From Alexandriicola marinus (GTDB lineage: Bacteria > Pseudomonadota > Alphaproteobacteria > Rhodobacterales > Rhodobacteraceae): DNA of 64,000 bases. The notes beneath the pieces are model-generated. The model worked only from the letters and a program-made list of their open reading frames with translations, did no database searches and was not told the origin of the DNA. The stretch lies in contig NZ_RBVZ01000002.1 in the NCBI RefSeq assembly GCF_004000435.1, positions 1 through 64,000 on the forward strand. The letters run 5' to 3'. Shown here in pieces: positions 46,007-56,120 of the stretch (position 1 is the first letter of the stretch; every line of letters starts with the position of its first letter). Made by a program: the position numbers and the translations under genes.

Positions 46007-47059
46007 ATGGCCATTTCATTCCCCTCGCTCGACGCGTTCCTCCAGCACGGCTTCGACTGCCTGATCGACGTCCGCTCCCCGGCCGAATACGCTGAGGATC
46101 ACGTGCCCGGTGCGATCAACCTGCCCGTCCTGTCGAACGAGGAGCGGGCCGAGGTCGGCACGATCTACAAACAGATCAGCCCGTTCGATGCGCGCAAGAT
46201 CGGCGGAGCGCTGGTCGCCCAGAACACCGCGCGCCACCTGCGCGACAGCCTTTCCCATCACGACGGATCATGGCGGCCGCTGGTCTATTGCTGGCGCGGC
46301 GGGCAACGCTCGGGGTTCTTCGGCTCCTTCCTGCGCGAGGTGGGCTGGCGCGCCGAGACGGTCGAGGGCGGCTACCGCAGTTTTCGGCGGCTCGTCCACG
46401 ATCTGCTCTACGGAGAGACGTTGCCGCACCGGATCGTCCTGCTGGACGGCAATACCGGAACGGCCAAGACCGAGATCCTCAAGAAACTGCGCGACATGGG
46501 CGAACAGGTCCTCGACCTTGAGGGGCTGGCCGTTCACCGGGGCTCTTTGCTGGGGGGCATGTCGGACCCGCAGCCCGCGCAGAAAGGCTTCGAGACGGCC
46601 CTTGCCGCCCGGATCGCAGCGCTCGATCCCGCGCGCCCCGTGCTGGTCGAGGCCGAAAGCAGCAAGATCGGCCGCATCAATCTGCCGCCCGCGCTGTGGT
46701 CGGCGATGATCGCCGCGCCACGGATCGAGGTTTCGGCCCCGATGACGGCCCGCGCGGCGCATCTCGCACAGGATTATGCCGAGCAGCTTGATGATACTGA
46801 AGGTTTCATCGAGAAGCTTCAGCCTTTGCGCCAGTTTCGCAGCCATGCCGCGGTTGATCGCTGGGCCACGCTCCTGCGCGGCGGCGACAGGATCGGACTC
46901 GTCACCGCGCTGATGGAAGAGCATTACGATCCGACCTATGCCAAATCGCGCGCCGAAAAGGCGCCCGAGGTGATGGCGACACTACGCTCGGGCACGCTTG
47001 ATCAGGCGGGGCAAATGGCGCTTTGCGCCCAGATCCAGAGCCTTCTCAAAGGAATGTGA
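46007..47059 (+). CDS. mnmH: tRNA 2-selenouridine synthase
   Basis: A 350-residue enzyme (SelU/MnmH) that converts 2-thiouridine at the wobble position of some tRNAs to 2-selenouridine via a geranylated intermediate. The rhodanese domain has its catalytic cysteine at 95 (VYCWRGG) and a P-loop GNTGTAKT at 148-155. It needs selenophosphate, which the convergent selD supplies. The 3' ends of the two genes overlap by 14 bases. Confidence 0.94.
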   Translation: MAISFPSLDAFLQHGFDCLIDVRSPAEYAEDHVPGAINLPVLSNEERAEVGTIYKQISPFDARKIGGALVAQNTARHLRDSLSHHDGSWRPLVYCWRGGQRSGFFGSFLREVGWRAETVEGGYRSFRRLVHDLLYGETLPHRIVLLDGNTGTAKTEILKKLRDMGEQVLDLEGLAVHRGSLLGGMSDPQPAQKGFETALAARIAALDPARPVLVEAESSKIGRINLPPALWSAMIAAPRIEVSAPMTARAAHLAQDYAEQLDDTEGFIEKLQPLRQFRSHAAVDRWATLLRGGDRIGLVTALMEEHYDPTYAKSRAEKAPEVMATLRSGTLDQAGQMALCAQIQSLLKGM

Positions 47060-49211
47060 CGGCAGGCGGCCCTTCGACGATCCGACCGATCCGCGCGGCA
47101 GGATAGCCCTCGGCCAGCAATTGGCGAATCACCTCGTCGGCCCGCGCCTCGGGGATCGCTGCAAGCAGTCCGCCTGCCGTCTGAGGATCGAACATCAGAT
47201 CCCCACGCGGGCCGTCGGCCCCGATGATGACGCCCGCGCCCTGCCGGTTGGCGGGCAGAAGGCTGCTGGATTGACCGGCCTCCGACAGGGCAAGCGCCCC
47301 ATCCATCAGCGGCACATCGGCAAGGACGACTTCGGCCGCGACGCCCGAGGCTGCACATATCCCGGACAGGTGGCCCGCAAGGCCAAAGCCCGTCACATCG
47401 GTCATCGCCGAGGCACCGGCGAGACACCGACTGGCCGCCCCCTGAGGCTGCTGCATATGTGCGAGGCAGGCCGCCACGACCCCGCCCGGCGCGGCCGAGG
47501 CCATCTCGGCGGCGAAGATCACCCCCGATCCCAAGGGCTTGGTCAGGATCAGAACGTCACCGGGCCGGGCACCCTCAAGCGTGATCGGAGGCGCCTCGCA
47601 CAGGCCCGTCACCGTAAACCCGATCGTCAGCTCAGAACCGACCGAGGAATGCCCGCCCACGATCGCGGCACCGGCCTCTGCCATGACCTCACCCGCGCCA
47701 TCCATGATCTCGGCCAGCGTCCGCCGCTGAAGACCATCCGACAGGCGCGGCAGGATCACGCTTGCCGTGGCGGCCTGCGGACTGGCACCCATGGCCCAGA
47801 CATCGCCCAGCGCATGAAGCGCCGCGATCCGGGCCATGACATAGGGATCGAACGTCAGCGCGCGCAGATGATCCGTGCTGATGACCTGCCGCGCGTCCGC
47901 AAATTTCAGGATCGCGGCATCGTCGCCCGCGACGCTTTCGACATCGGGCCGCGTCGCGCCCCGGGACCGCGCCAGCACCTCGGTGAGCGCGCCGCGACCG
48001 ACCTTCGCACCGCAGCCGCCGCACATCGGCTTGGGGCCCAGCGCCTCGGCCATCCCCTCGGCGTAAAGCGAGGGCAAATCGGGTTGCCCCATGACCGGCA
48101 AATCCCTGAACTTGTTCATGAACTTGCGGTCGATCCGATCCTTCAACCGCCAGAGGGTCGCCCCGGAATAGCCGCGGCCCCACTTTTCAGCCATCGCCGT
48201 CTTGTCGCCAAGGGACACCAGCTTGAGGTAATCCGATTGCGGCCGATAGGGCCGCATGACCCCGCCGGCCAGCGAGGCCTCGAGGTTTTCCAGCAGGATC
48301 GGTGCCTGCCGCACCGCGTAGACGCCGGCCTTGGGCCGCGGCGCATGGGACAGGTGGGCACAATCGCCCACGGCAAAGACCGCCGGATCGCTGGATTGCA
48401 GGGTCGGCCCGACCGAGATGAAGCCCCCCTCAAGACCCAGCGCCAGTTTCGTCTGCCAGTCATGCGGCCGCGCCCCCGCTGCCCCGACCGTGAAGTCCGA
48501 CGCAATGCGCCGCCCGTCCTCCAGCACGACTGCATCTGCCCGAACCTCGGCGACGGACGCATCCTCGATCACCGTGACGCCCAGACGCACGAGCGCATCG
48601 ACCAGGATGCGCCGTCCCGTGACGGTCGCCTCGGTCAAGGCGCGGGATCTGTCGATCAAATGAATCTCTGCCTGCCTGCCGCGCTGGTTCAGGGCATGCG
48701 CCATCGCCATCGCCAGTTCCGCCCCCGCGACACCGCCTCCGATCACCGCGACCCGTGCGGGCCCCTCTGCGGCGCGGAACGCATCCCAACGGTGGGCAAA
48801 CGGGGTCAGCGGCTTGGCCGGAACGCCATGTTCGGCGAAACCGGGCAATGCCGGCATGGCCGAGGTGATGCCCACATCGAAAGAGGCCACGTCGAAGGCG
48901 ACCGGCGGGCGCCCCTCGACCGTGATCGCCCTCGCCTCGAGGTCAAGGCCAGTCGCCCGCGCCATGATCAGCCGCGCCCCGGCAAACCGGGCCAGCTGAA
49001 CCAGATCGATATCCAGTTCCTCCCGGGTGTAGTGGCCCGCGACAAATCCCGGCAGCATGCCCGAATAGGCCGCCGTCGGCGCCGGGTCGATCAGCGTCAG
49101 GCGCGCACCCGCCAGCGGGTTCATGCCCCATTTGCGCAGCACCAGCGCATGTGTGTGCCCCCCGCCCACAAGGACGAGGTCGCGTGTCATCGGAAGGTCA
49201 GCTTTCATCAT
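47046..49211 (-). CDS. selD: selenide, water dikinase fused to an N-terminal FAD oxidoreductase domain
   Basis: A 721-residue two-domain protein. Residues about 8-370 form a pyridine-nucleotide-disulfide type oxidoreductase (VLVGGGHTHA, VIGGGVAGAELA and VGDCAHL). Residues about 393-721 are SelD, which makes selenophosphate from selenide and ATP; the catalytic Cys400 and Lys403 in CGGCGAK are conserved, while the position of the second E. coli cysteine is alanine. The oxidoreductase half may supply reduced selenium. ATGs at 49211, 49208 and 49190 are possible starts. No selenocysteine machinery is visible in the window. Confidence 0.93.
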   Translation of the reverse strand: MMKADLPMTRDLVLVGGGHTHALVLRKWGMNPLAGARLTLIDPAPTAAYSGMLPGFVAGHYTREELDIDLVQLARFAGARLIMARATGLDLEARAITVEGRPPVAFDVASFDVGITSAMPALPGFAEHGVPAKPLTPFAHRWDAFRAAEGPARVAVIGGGVAGAELAMAMAHALNQRGRQAEIHLIDRSRALTEATVTGRRILVDALVRLGVTVIEDASVAEVRADAVVLEDGRRIASDFTVGAAGARPHDWQTKLALGLEGGFISVGPTLQSSDPAVFAVGDCAHLSHAPRPKAGVYAVRQAPILLENLEASLAGGVMRPYRPQSDYLKLVSLGDKTAMAEKWGRGYSGATLWRLKDRIDRKFMNKFRDLPVMGQPDLPSLYAEGMAEALGPKPMCGGCGAKVGRGALTEVLARSRGATRPDVESVAGDDAAILKFADARQVISTDHLRALTFDPYVMARIAALHALGDVWAMGASPQAATASVILPRLSDGLQRRTLAEIMDGAGEVMAEAGAAIVGGHSSVGSELTIGFTVTGLCEAPPITLEGARPGDVLILTKPLGSGVIFAAEMASAAPGGVVAACLAHMQQPQGAASRCLAGASAMTDVTGFGLAGHLSGICAASGVAAEVVLADVPLMDGALALSEAGQSSSLLPANRQGAGVIIGADGPRGDLMFDPQTAGGLLAAIPEARADEVIRQLLAEGYPAARIGRIVEGPPAVTFL

Positions 49212-49265
49212 GACCCGGATCTACCTCGCCACGGCAGGCTGAACCATGCAAAGTTTCGTCATGTC

Positions 49266-49823
49266 TCAGGGGCTGATCCAGTGGCCTTGCCAGTCGCCGC
49301 GATCTTCGAAGATGGCACGCTTGTGAACGTCGCCCAGATAGAGAAAGTCGAACCGGATGACGCGCAGGTCGATCACGACGAAACTGTCGGGATCGGACGT
49401 CACCTCATAGCCGAGTGCGGCGTCAATCGCCGTGCCCGCGGGCGGCGCCTTGCCATAGGACGTGCGCGCGGAGGCTGGCATCGCCGACCATGCCGCGCCG
49501 ACGGCCGCCCCATGGCGCAGCCCGGCCTCGCAGCGCAGGCGCAGCTGGTGGCACGTCTCCGGGTGCCAGACATGGACCTCGGCCCTTGGGAGCGCGCGAA
49601 GCGCGGCCACCTTTTCCGTCGCGAGATCGGTCTGGATCGTCAACCGGCCCGCATCCAGATCCGCGGCGCGGAGAGCGACTGTCCGTGCCTCGGGCCAGCC
49701 GTCGGGGCTATGGGTTGCAAAGGTCACGTGTCGCGCGCCCGGGCCGCGATCGGCCACGGCGCGCGCAAGCGTCGTGCGGGCCGCATCCAGCGCGGCGCCA
49801 AGGTCTGCGGGTCCGTCACTCAT
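49266..49823 (-). CDS. pyridoxamine 5'-phosphate oxidase family protein
   Basis: A 185-residue split-barrel flavin-binding protein. EARTVALRAADLDAGRLTIQTDL and the C-terminal FEDRGDWQGHWISP match the PNPOx-like family but not the full PdxH pattern, so true vitamin B6 synthesis is doubtful. It overlaps the upstream AttH-like gene by eight bases and is probably part of that operon. Confidence 0.82.
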   Translation of the reverse strand: MSDGPADLGAALDAARTTLARAVADRGPGARHVTFATHSPDGWPEARTVALRAADLDAGRLTIQTDLATEKVAALRALPRAEVHVWHPETCHQLRLRCEAGLRHGAAVGAAWSAMPASARTSYGKAPPAGTAIDAALGYEVTSDPDSFVVIDLRVIRFDFLYLGDVHKRAIFEDRGDWQGHWISP

Positions 49824-50847
49824 AGCCTGTCATCTCCAGATATCCCCGGCCCGAATGGCTCCCCTCGAAGGAGACCGGCCCTTCCCAATAGGGCACCGTC
49901 ACGTCCATCCAGGCATCCTGCCGCACCGCATCGACACGAATGTCGACGCCCTGATCTTCAAGCGTCACGCGCCAGCCGACCGGCACGTCCCGGCCCGCGA
50001 CACGGACTTCTTCCAACGGCTCGACCGCGAAGGCACCATCGGGGTAGGCCGTCAGGCTGCCGTCCGGCGCGATCCAGGACGCGGCGGTGAAATCGGTCTC
50101 ACCGCGCAGCCGGAACCCCATCAGACGCGCGCCGTCGTCAAAGACAAGCGAAAACCAGTCCCATCCGTCCTGATCGTCCGACAGCGGCTGCGACGACCAT
50201 TCCCGGTCAAGCCAGGCGTGGCCCTCAAGGGCGACTTCGCCATCGGGCAGAACAAGCTCCCCTTCGATGCGGAAAAACGGCTGGGAATAGTAGTAGGAGG
50301 CCTGACCGTCGCCGGACTTGACCGAGTAGCCATCCTGCCCGTGAAAGACCAGCGGACCTTCGGCCACAAGGGTCATGTCATAGGCGAAATCGGGGGCCGA
50401 GGCGCGCAGGCGCATCCGGTCGAAGTCCGGGCCCGTCATCTCCCAATCGTCGATCCAGGCTGAAAACGGCGCGGCCTGCACCCCGGCCTGACCTGTCCCG
50501 CCCCGGGCAAAGCGTTCGGTCGACAGATGCGCCTGAGGCGTGGTGACGGCAGCATGGCCCATCCAGATCTGACGCTCATCCCCGAGCGGCAGGTCGGGGG
50601 CGAGGGCAAAGCGGAACAGCGTCCATTGCAGGCCGTACTGGCTCCCATCGGGGGCGTCGAGATTGGCCGTCAGATACCACCATTCGATGCGGTAGTCGGG
50701 ATGCGCGCCGTGATCGGCTGGAAAGCTGAAGACCCGGCCCGGTTCAGGATCGGAGAAGCCCTCGGCATCGGTGCCAAGCCCGCCAAACCCCTGCGCCGCG
50801 GCCGCGAAGGGCCACAGGATCAGGAAGAGGAGGAGCCTAACGTTCAT
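49816..50847 (-). CDS. lipocalin-like AttH family protein
   Basis: A 343-residue secreted beta-barrel protein (signal peptide to about AAAAQG) with two lipocalin-like modules of the AttH/CrtC type. FPADHGAHPDYRIEWWYLTANL and EGHAWLDREWSSQPL are characteristic. Family members bind or act on hydrophobic molecules. It overlaps the FtsX permease by 11 bases, so the cargo of that transporter may be handed to this protein. Substrate unknown. Confidence 0.87.
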   Translation of the reverse strand: MNVRLLLFLILWPFAAAAQGFGGLGTDAEGFSDPEPGRVFSFPADHGAHPDYRIEWWYLTANLDAPDGSQYGLQWTLFRFALAPDLPLGDERQIWMGHAAVTTPQAHLSTERFARGGTGQAGVQAAPFSAWIDDWEMTGPDFDRMRLRASAPDFAYDMTLVAEGPLVFHGQDGYSVKSGDGQASYYYSQPFFRIEGELVLPDGEVALEGHAWLDREWSSQPLSDDQDGWDWFSLVFDDGARLMGFRLRGETDFTAASWIAPDGSLTAYPDGAFAVEPLEEVRVAGRDVPVGWRVTLEDQGVDIRVDAVRQDAWMDVTVPYWEGPVSFEGSHSGRGYLEMTGYE

Positions 50848-53239
50848 TGGAGAACACCTTCAGCAGCTCGGCCGGTGGGGTCCGCGACAGCCGCCGTGCC
50901 GGCCAGAGGGCCGCAAGGACAGAGGCCAGAAGCGCAAGCGCCCCCAGCCTGAGATAATCCAGCGGGAACAGATACATCGGCAACCGCCAGCCGAAGGCCT
51001 CGACATTGACAACCGCCAGAAGAGCCCAGGCCAGCGCAAGCCCCAAGGGAAGCGCGGCCAGCGTCGTGAGTGCCGCGAGCAGGACCGCGCGCGCCAGCTC
51101 GATCCGACCGATCACGCGGCGGCCCACGCCAAGCGCCCAGACCGGGGCCAGCTGCGGCACGCGCAGGGCGGCCAGCGTCAGAAGGCTCATCAGGATGGCA
51201 AAGCCCGCCACGGCAAGCGTCAGAACATTCAGCGCACCGGTCACGGTGAACGTCCGGTCAAAGACGCTCAGGGACAGGGCCTTGATCGAGGCCTGATCGA
51301 CAAAGGCCTGCTCGGGCAGATCGAGACTCTCCCGCGCTTCGGCGACGAAATCCGGCACCTCTGCTGGCGGCAGGCGGATGCCGAAATTCAACGGCTCCAC
51401 CTCGGGCCAGAGGCTGCGGAAAAGGGCCTCGCCCATGATCACCTGACCGATCGGATTGCCGTAATCGCCATAGACCCCGAGGATCGGCAGCCCTTGTGCC
51501 GGCCCGACATCGACCGCGTCGCCCAGCGCCAGCCCGGCCCGTCGGGCCAGCTGTTCATTGACCAGCACGCCCGCCCCACGGCCCAGTTCGTCCCATGCCG
51601 CGCCGGTTTCGGCCAGCAGGGCCCAATTCTCGCGATAGGTCGCGTCATCGCGGGCGCCATAGACCTCGGACGGCAGCCCAGCCACGGTCTCATCGACCGA
51701 CATCAGGGGCAGGATCGCGCGGGCACGGCCCTCGGCGAAATCGGTGAAGGCCGCCGCCTGTCCGGGGCTGTCCGTCCGGACATACAGCTCCGACGCAAGC
51801 CGCTGGTCGAGGAAGCCCACGAAGGTCAGCCGGAACGACGACACCATCGTCGAGACGCCCACATTGGCCGCCATCGCCAGCAAGAGCGCCATCAGTGCCA
51901 GCGACAATCCCGGCACCTGCTGCCGCGTGTCGGCCCAGAACCATTGCCGAAGCCCCGGTTCGGCCCGGCCCAGCCCGATCGCCAGAACCAGATCGATGAT
52001 GCCGGGCAGCAGCAGCGCCGCCCCGATCAGCATCGCCCCCAGAAGCCCGAACCCGGCGGCCAGCCCCTCGCCCCAAAGGGCCAGCGCGCCCGCGCCTGCC
52101 AGAAGCGCCAGACCCGCGGCCCATTGCAGCCTGAGCCCCCGTCCCGAGGCCATCGACCAGGCCCTCGGTCTTGCCGAGGCGAGGATCGGCATCCGCGCGA
52201 TCCGCCACAGGGCCGCGCCAGAGGCCGCCGCCGTACCGGCCAGCGCGATGCCCAAGCCCGAGATCCACCATTCGGGACGCAACGACACCGCGCCACCCAC
52301 CTCGGCGCCATATAGGCCGCGCAGCGTGGCGGCCACATCGGGCAAGAGCGCTGCGGCGATCAGATAGCCAAGCGCCACGCCGATCCCGCCGGCGACCAGC
52401 GCGATCAGAACCAGCTCCACCGCAAGCGCCGCGACAAGCCGGCCAAGCGGCACGCCCAGCGCCCGCATGGTGCGCACCATCCCACGCCGCTGTTCGAAGG
52501 TCAGCCCGATCGCGCCATTCACGATGAAGAGCCCGACCGCGAAGCTGAGAAACCCAAAGGCCGTGAGGTTGAGATGGAAACTGTCGGTCAGCTGCGCGAC
52601 ATCCGTTTCACCCGCCGCACGTGTCAGCCGCAGCCCCGGCGCCACCTCGTCAAGCGGCGGGCGGCCCAGCGGCTGATCGGGCAAGAGTATCAGGCTGCCC
52701 ACAACATCGCCCCGGCCCATGATGCGCTGCGCGAGGCGGAGATCCGTCAACACGGTTCCCGGGGCAGCCTCCGGCAGGATGACCGTCTCGGGCGTCGGGT
52801 CCAGCGCGGCCGCGACCGCCCCGACCGTGGCCTCCGCGCCCCAGACCACGCCCCGTTCGGGCGGAATGACCTGCGGCGCGTCGCCCTGTGGTCCGGTCGC
52901 CGGAGCAAGCCCAGCGGGGGCTGTCAGCGGATCGATCCCCAGAACGGTGACCCCGGCGACCTCGGTCTCGATCACCGGACTGACAAGCCAGCCCGCCCGG
53001 CGCAGTGCCACGAAGGTGTCGAATGGGATCGAAGCGCCCGACGGATCGTCAAGCCTGTCGAACAGGCCCTGATCCAGGGTCCGCGCCGCCCCGTCGTAGC
53101 TGGCCCGCGCCTCGGCATTGATCGCCTGCACCCCGGACCAGAGCGCTGTCGCCAGCGCGAGCCCTGCCAGAACCGTGAACAATTGCAGGGGATTGCGTCG
53201 CCAGTGACCGACAAAGCCGCGCAGGATCGTGGGGATCAC
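50837..53239 (-). CDS. FtsX-like ABC transporter permease
   Basis: An 800-residue permease with two FtsX modules and an extra cluster of helices in the middle (about residues 360-440), giving roughly ten helices. It begins with GTG overlapping the ATPase stop. The arrangement ATPase, permease and AttH-like protein resembles the att-type ABC systems proposed to move lipophilic compounds to the periplasm or outer membrane. Confidence 0.88.
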   Translation of the reverse strand: MIPTILRGFVGHWRRNPLQLFTVLAGLALATALWSGVQAINAEARASYDGAARTLDQGLFDRLDDPSGASIPFDTFVALRRAGWLVSPVIETEVAGVTVLGIDPLTAPAGLAPATGPQGDAPQVIPPERGVVWGAEATVGAVAAALDPTPETVILPEAAPGTVLTDLRLAQRIMGRGDVVGSLILLPDQPLGRPPLDEVAPGLRLTRAAGETDVAQLTDSFHLNLTAFGFLSFAVGLFIVNGAIGLTFEQRRGMVRTMRALGVPLGRLVAALAVELVLIALVAGGIGVALGYLIAAALLPDVAATLRGLYGAEVGGAVSLRPEWWISGLGIALAGTAAASGAALWRIARMPILASARPRAWSMASGRGLRLQWAAGLALLAGAGALALWGEGLAAGFGLLGAMLIGAALLLPGIIDLVLAIGLGRAEPGLRQWFWADTRQQVPGLSLALMALLLAMAANVGVSTMVSSFRLTFVGFLDQRLASELYVRTDSPGQAAAFTDFAEGRARAILPLMSVDETVAGLPSEVYGARDDATYRENWALLAETGAAWDELGRGAGVLVNEQLARRAGLALGDAVDVGPAQGLPILGVYGDYGNPIGQVIMGEALFRSLWPEVEPLNFGIRLPPAEVPDFVAEARESLDLPEQAFVDQASIKALSLSVFDRTFTVTGALNVLTLAVAGFAILMSLLTLAALRVPQLAPVWALGVGRRVIGRIELARAVLLAALTTLAALPLGLALAWALLAVVNVEAFGWRLPMYLFPLDYLRLGALALLASVLAALWPARRLSRTPPAELLKVFSNER

Positions 53240-53904
53240 GCCGCTGCCTCCGAGATGCGGCCACCGCTCAGGCGGACCCGCCGGCCCATGCGCGCGGCCA
53301 CCTGATCGGAATGGGTCACCACCAGCAACGACACGCCGGTCGCGGTCACGAGATCGAGCATCAGGTCCAGCACGTCACCGGCGCTTGCCTCATCAAGGTT
53401 GCCCGTCGGCTCATCGGCCAGAAGAAGCCTTGGCCGCGCGGCAAGCGCCCGCGCGATCGCGACCCGCTGCTGCTGTCCGCCCGAAAGCGTCTCGGGATAT
53501 TGGTCACGCTGCGCAGCAATGCCCAGCGCCTCGGCCAGTTCGGTGGCGCGGGCGGGATCGTAACGGCCGGCAAGGCGCGCCTGAAAGGCGATGTTGTCGG
53601 CCACGGACAGAGACGGGATCAGGTTGAACTGCTGAAACACGATGCCAACGGTTTCGCGGCGGAACCGGGCGCGCCCGGCCTCGCCCAGACCGGCAAGCGC
53701 CGTGCCATCGACCTCGATCGTGCCGTCATCGGGAGCATCCAGCCCGCCGATCAGGTGAAGAAGCGTGCTTTTACCGCTCCCGCTTTCGCCGGTCAGGGCA
53801 AGCGTCTCACCACCGCCGAGCGTCAGGCTGATACCCTGAAGGACAGGCACCGGGCCTGCCGCACCGGCATAGGATTTCCGCACATCGCGCACATCAAGAA
53901 GCAT
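53236..53904 (-). CDS. ABC transporter ATP-binding protein (LolD-type)
   Basis: A 222-residue ATPase with Walker [10 protein letters not shown], signature [14 protein letters not shown] and Walker [13 protein letters not shown], typical of LolD/MacB ATPases partnering FtsX permeases. It is the first gene of the ATPase-permease-AttH-PNPOx cluster, with GTGA overlap to the permease. Confidence 0.9.
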   Translation of the reverse strand: MLLDVRDVRKSYAGAAGPVPVLQGISLTLGGGETLALTGESGSGKSTLLHLIGGLDAPDDGTIEVDGTALAGLGEAGRARFRRETVGIVFQQFNLIPSLSVADNIAFQARLAGRYDPARATELAEALGIAAQRDQYPETLSGGQQQRVAIARALAARPRLLLADEPTGNLDEASAGDVLDLMLDLVTATGVSLLVVTHSDQVAARMGRRVRLSGGRISEAAA

Positions 53905-53944
53905 GGTCGTGACTTAACCCATTCTGGCAGGGGGGAAAGGGGCG

Positions 53945-54205
53945 TCATGCCGCGGCGGCGATCATCCACATCTGCAGGAAGATCGACCCGAAAAGGACAA
54001 GCGTCAGAACCAGAAGCCTGCGCCTTTCGGGCCGGGTGTCGGGGTCTTTCAGCCAGATCCCCCAATATCGCAGCGTCGAGAACGGGCCGGGGAAGGTCAC
54101 GCCCAAGTCGCGCGCCGCGCGTTTGCGCAGGCGGAACATCGCGACGAACATCTGCGCCGCCCAAAGCACGAAGACGACGCCTTGCAGGATCATGAGCCAC
54201 GGCAT
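53945..54205 (-). CDS. small two-helix membrane protein
   Basis: An 86-residue protein with hydrophobic helices at about residues 4-22 and 64-83 separated by a basic loop. No family was recognised. It lies about 40 bases before the ABC ATPase gene in the same direction and could share its operon. Confidence 0.65.
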   Translation of the reverse strand: MPWLMILQGVVFVLWAAQMFVAMFRLRKRAARDLGVTFPGPFSTLRYWGIWLKDPDTRPERRRLLVLTLVLFGSIFLQMWMIAAAA

Positions 54206-54259
54206 GCCCGATCAAGAGCGGCCTTTGCCCGTGGCGTCAAGGCGTCGCGTGCCGGGCGC

Positions 54260-55213
54260 TCATAGCCAGAGGTCGGTCGAGAGATACTTCAGGCCGCTGT
54301 CGCAGATCACCACCCCCACGACACCGCCCCGCTCCGGCCCGGCCAGCAGGGCAGCCGCTGCCGCCACGTTCGCGCCTCCGGAAAAGCCGCCGAAGATACC
54401 CTCTTCCCGGGCCAGCGCGCGGGCAGTGTCGCGGGCCTCGTCGCCCGTCACGGTGACGAAGCCATCGATCCGCGCGCCGTCGAGGAATGTCAGATCGGCC
54501 CGCGCATAGCCGCCGCCCTGTATCGGATGGCCCGGCGCCGTGACCGGTGCGCCGGAGGCAGCGGCAGCACCTTCGGGCTCCACGACGTAGCCGCGCACAT
54601 CGCCCAGCCGGCCCAGCGCCGCGATGGTGCCCGCATAGGTGCCGCCCGAGCCCACGAAATCCGCGAAAGCCGTCAGGGTGCCGCCACTGTCGGCCCAAAG
54701 TTCTGGCCCCGTCCCTGTCTCATGTGCCGCCGGATTGCCCTGCCGTTCGAACTGATCGGCCCGAAACGCATCCCGGGCCCGGGTGATCCGTCTGGCCGTC
54801 GCCTCCACCAGATCGAGATCGGCACCCGAGACTTCGCCCACGCGTGACCCGGGCGCCTGATCGACGAGCACGACCTCGGCCCCCAACGCGGCCATCATCC
54901 GCGCCCGCTCGACCGAATTGCCCCGCGACATGACGGCGACGAAGGGATGGCCCAGCTGAGCGCAAACGATGGCAAGGCCGGTGCCCATATTGCCCGATGT
55001 CAGCTCGACCACCGTCTGACCGGGCACAAGCGCACCCGAGGCGCGGGCCTCGTTGATCACGCCAAGGGCGGCGCGGTCCTTTTTCGAGAAGCCGGGATTG
55101 AGGTAGTCGAGCTTGGCCAGTATCCGCCCCTCCAGCCCGCGCGCGGCGGTGAACCGGTCAAGCCAGACCGACGGCGTGTCGCCAATGACATCCAGTATCG
55201 AAGCATGAGCCAC
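54260..55213 (-). CDS. PLP-dependent cysteine synthase family protein
   Basis: A 317-residue fold II PLP enzyme. The PLP lysine is in NPGFSKKDRAA, the phosphate and substrate loop in TSGNMGTGLA, and a glycine-rich loop GSGGTYAGT binds the cofactor. It resembles O-acetylserine sulfhydrylase and related cystathionine synthases, but the substrate loop (usually TSGNTG) has Met in place of Thr. No serine acetyltransferase is nearby, so the reaction is not certain. Confidence 0.85.
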   Translation of the reverse strand: MAHASILDVIGDTPSVWLDRFTAARGLEGRILAKLDYLNPGFSKKDRAALGVINEARASGALVPGQTVVELTSGNMGTGLAIVCAQLGHPFVAVMSRGNSVERARMMAALGAEVVLVDQAPGSRVGEVSGADLDLVEATARRITRARDAFRADQFERQGNPAAHETGTGPELWADSGGTLTAFADFVGSGGTYAGTIAALGRLGDVRGYVVEPEGAAAASGAPVTAPGHPIQGGGYARADLTFLDGARIDGFVTVTGDEARDTARALAREEGIFGGFSGGANVAAAAALLAGPERGGVVGVVICDSGLKYLSTDLWL

Positions 55214-55257
55214 GTCCAGTCTCCTCCGGGCATTTTCAGGGCCGACAGGCGGCCGCG

Positions 55258-55271
55258 TTGACCTGCATCAT
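55258..55271 (+). promoter_or_regulatory. weak FNR/Crp-like site
   Basis: TTGACCTGCATCAT matches eight of the ten conserved FNR positions and lies 60 bases before the membrane protein gene at 55332. The match is poorer than the other boxes and may be chance. Confidence 0.25.
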
Positions 55272-55331
55272 GTCCGGTCGGACGGCGTCATGCCAGTAGT
55301 GGGATGAGTTCAAGAACCTGAGCCCGGCCCA

Positions 55332-56120
55332 ATGACCGAATCCACGACCCTGCCGCTGATCCGCAACCTGAGCCTGGCCACCGCCGCACTTGCCGCCCTC
55401 GTTGCCGGATACTCGCTTGCCGATCCCGGCATCTACCGGCCATTGACGCCCGATCCGCTGATGCCGGGGAGCCTGTCGCAGGACATCGGGACGCTGATCT
55501 GCGCGGGCCTTGTTGCCTTTACGGTCGCCGACAAGGCGCGAAACGCGGCCTGGTGGCTGATCTGGGCAGGTGCGATGGCCTATCTCGCCTATGGATATGC
55601 GCTCTATTCCTTCGAGGCGCTCTACAATCCGCTCTACCTCGGCTACATCGCGATCTTCGCGCTCTCGATCTGGACACTTGGTCTTTTTGCCACCCGGTCA
55701 GGGATACGCGTCACCGCGTCATGGCCCGCGCCACCACGGCGCGCGACAGCGATCCTCCTGATCCTTCTGACCGCGCTCTTTCTCATGCTGTGGCTGTCGA
55801 TCATGCTTCCGGCGATGGCACGCCGGGAGGTGCCCCTCGCAAGCACGATCTTCGTTCTGGATTTCTCGATCGTGCTGCCCGCGCTTGCAGTCTGTGCCCT
55901 GTCGCTCTGGCAGGGTCGGCAGCTTGGTGATCTGCTGGCCGTTCCCCTCTTGATGAAATCCGCGAGCATCGGATTGTCGGTTCTTGGCGGAACGCTTCTG
56001 GGGCCGTTCTACGGGCTGCCGATCGCGCTCGAAGAGGTCGCGACCTACGCGGTGCTCGGTCTTCTGCCGCCGATATTCATGGCGCTTTTCCTGCGGCGCA
56101 TCCGGGTTTCAATCGGATGA
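55332..56120 (+). CDS. multi-spanning hypothetical membrane protein
   Basis: A 262-residue protein with about seven membrane helices spread over its whole length and few conserved polar residues. No family was recognised. It is divergent from the cysteine-synthase-like gene and its last 12 bases overlap the convergent tdh gene. Confidence 0.7.
   Translation: MTESTTLPLIRNLSLATAALAALVAGYSLADPGIYRPLTPDPLMPGSLSQDIGTLICAGLVAFTVADKARNAAWWLIWAGAMAYLAYGYALYSFEALYNPLYLGYIAIFALSIWTLGLFATRSGIRVTASWPAPPRRATAILLILLTALFLMLWLSIMLPAMARREVPLASTIFVLDFSIVLPALAVCALSLWQGRQLGDLLAVPLLMKSASIGLSVLGGTLLGPFYGLPIALEEVATYAVLGLLPPIFMALFLRRIRVSIG

Noticed and set aside
46998-50090. 1030-codon open frame on the plus strand opposite selD and its neighbours
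   Set aside because: It lies antisense to the well-supported selD, PNPOx and AttH genes, has no recognisable motifs and is low in complexity (Arg/Gly/Asp rich), as expected of shadow frames in high-GC coding DNA.
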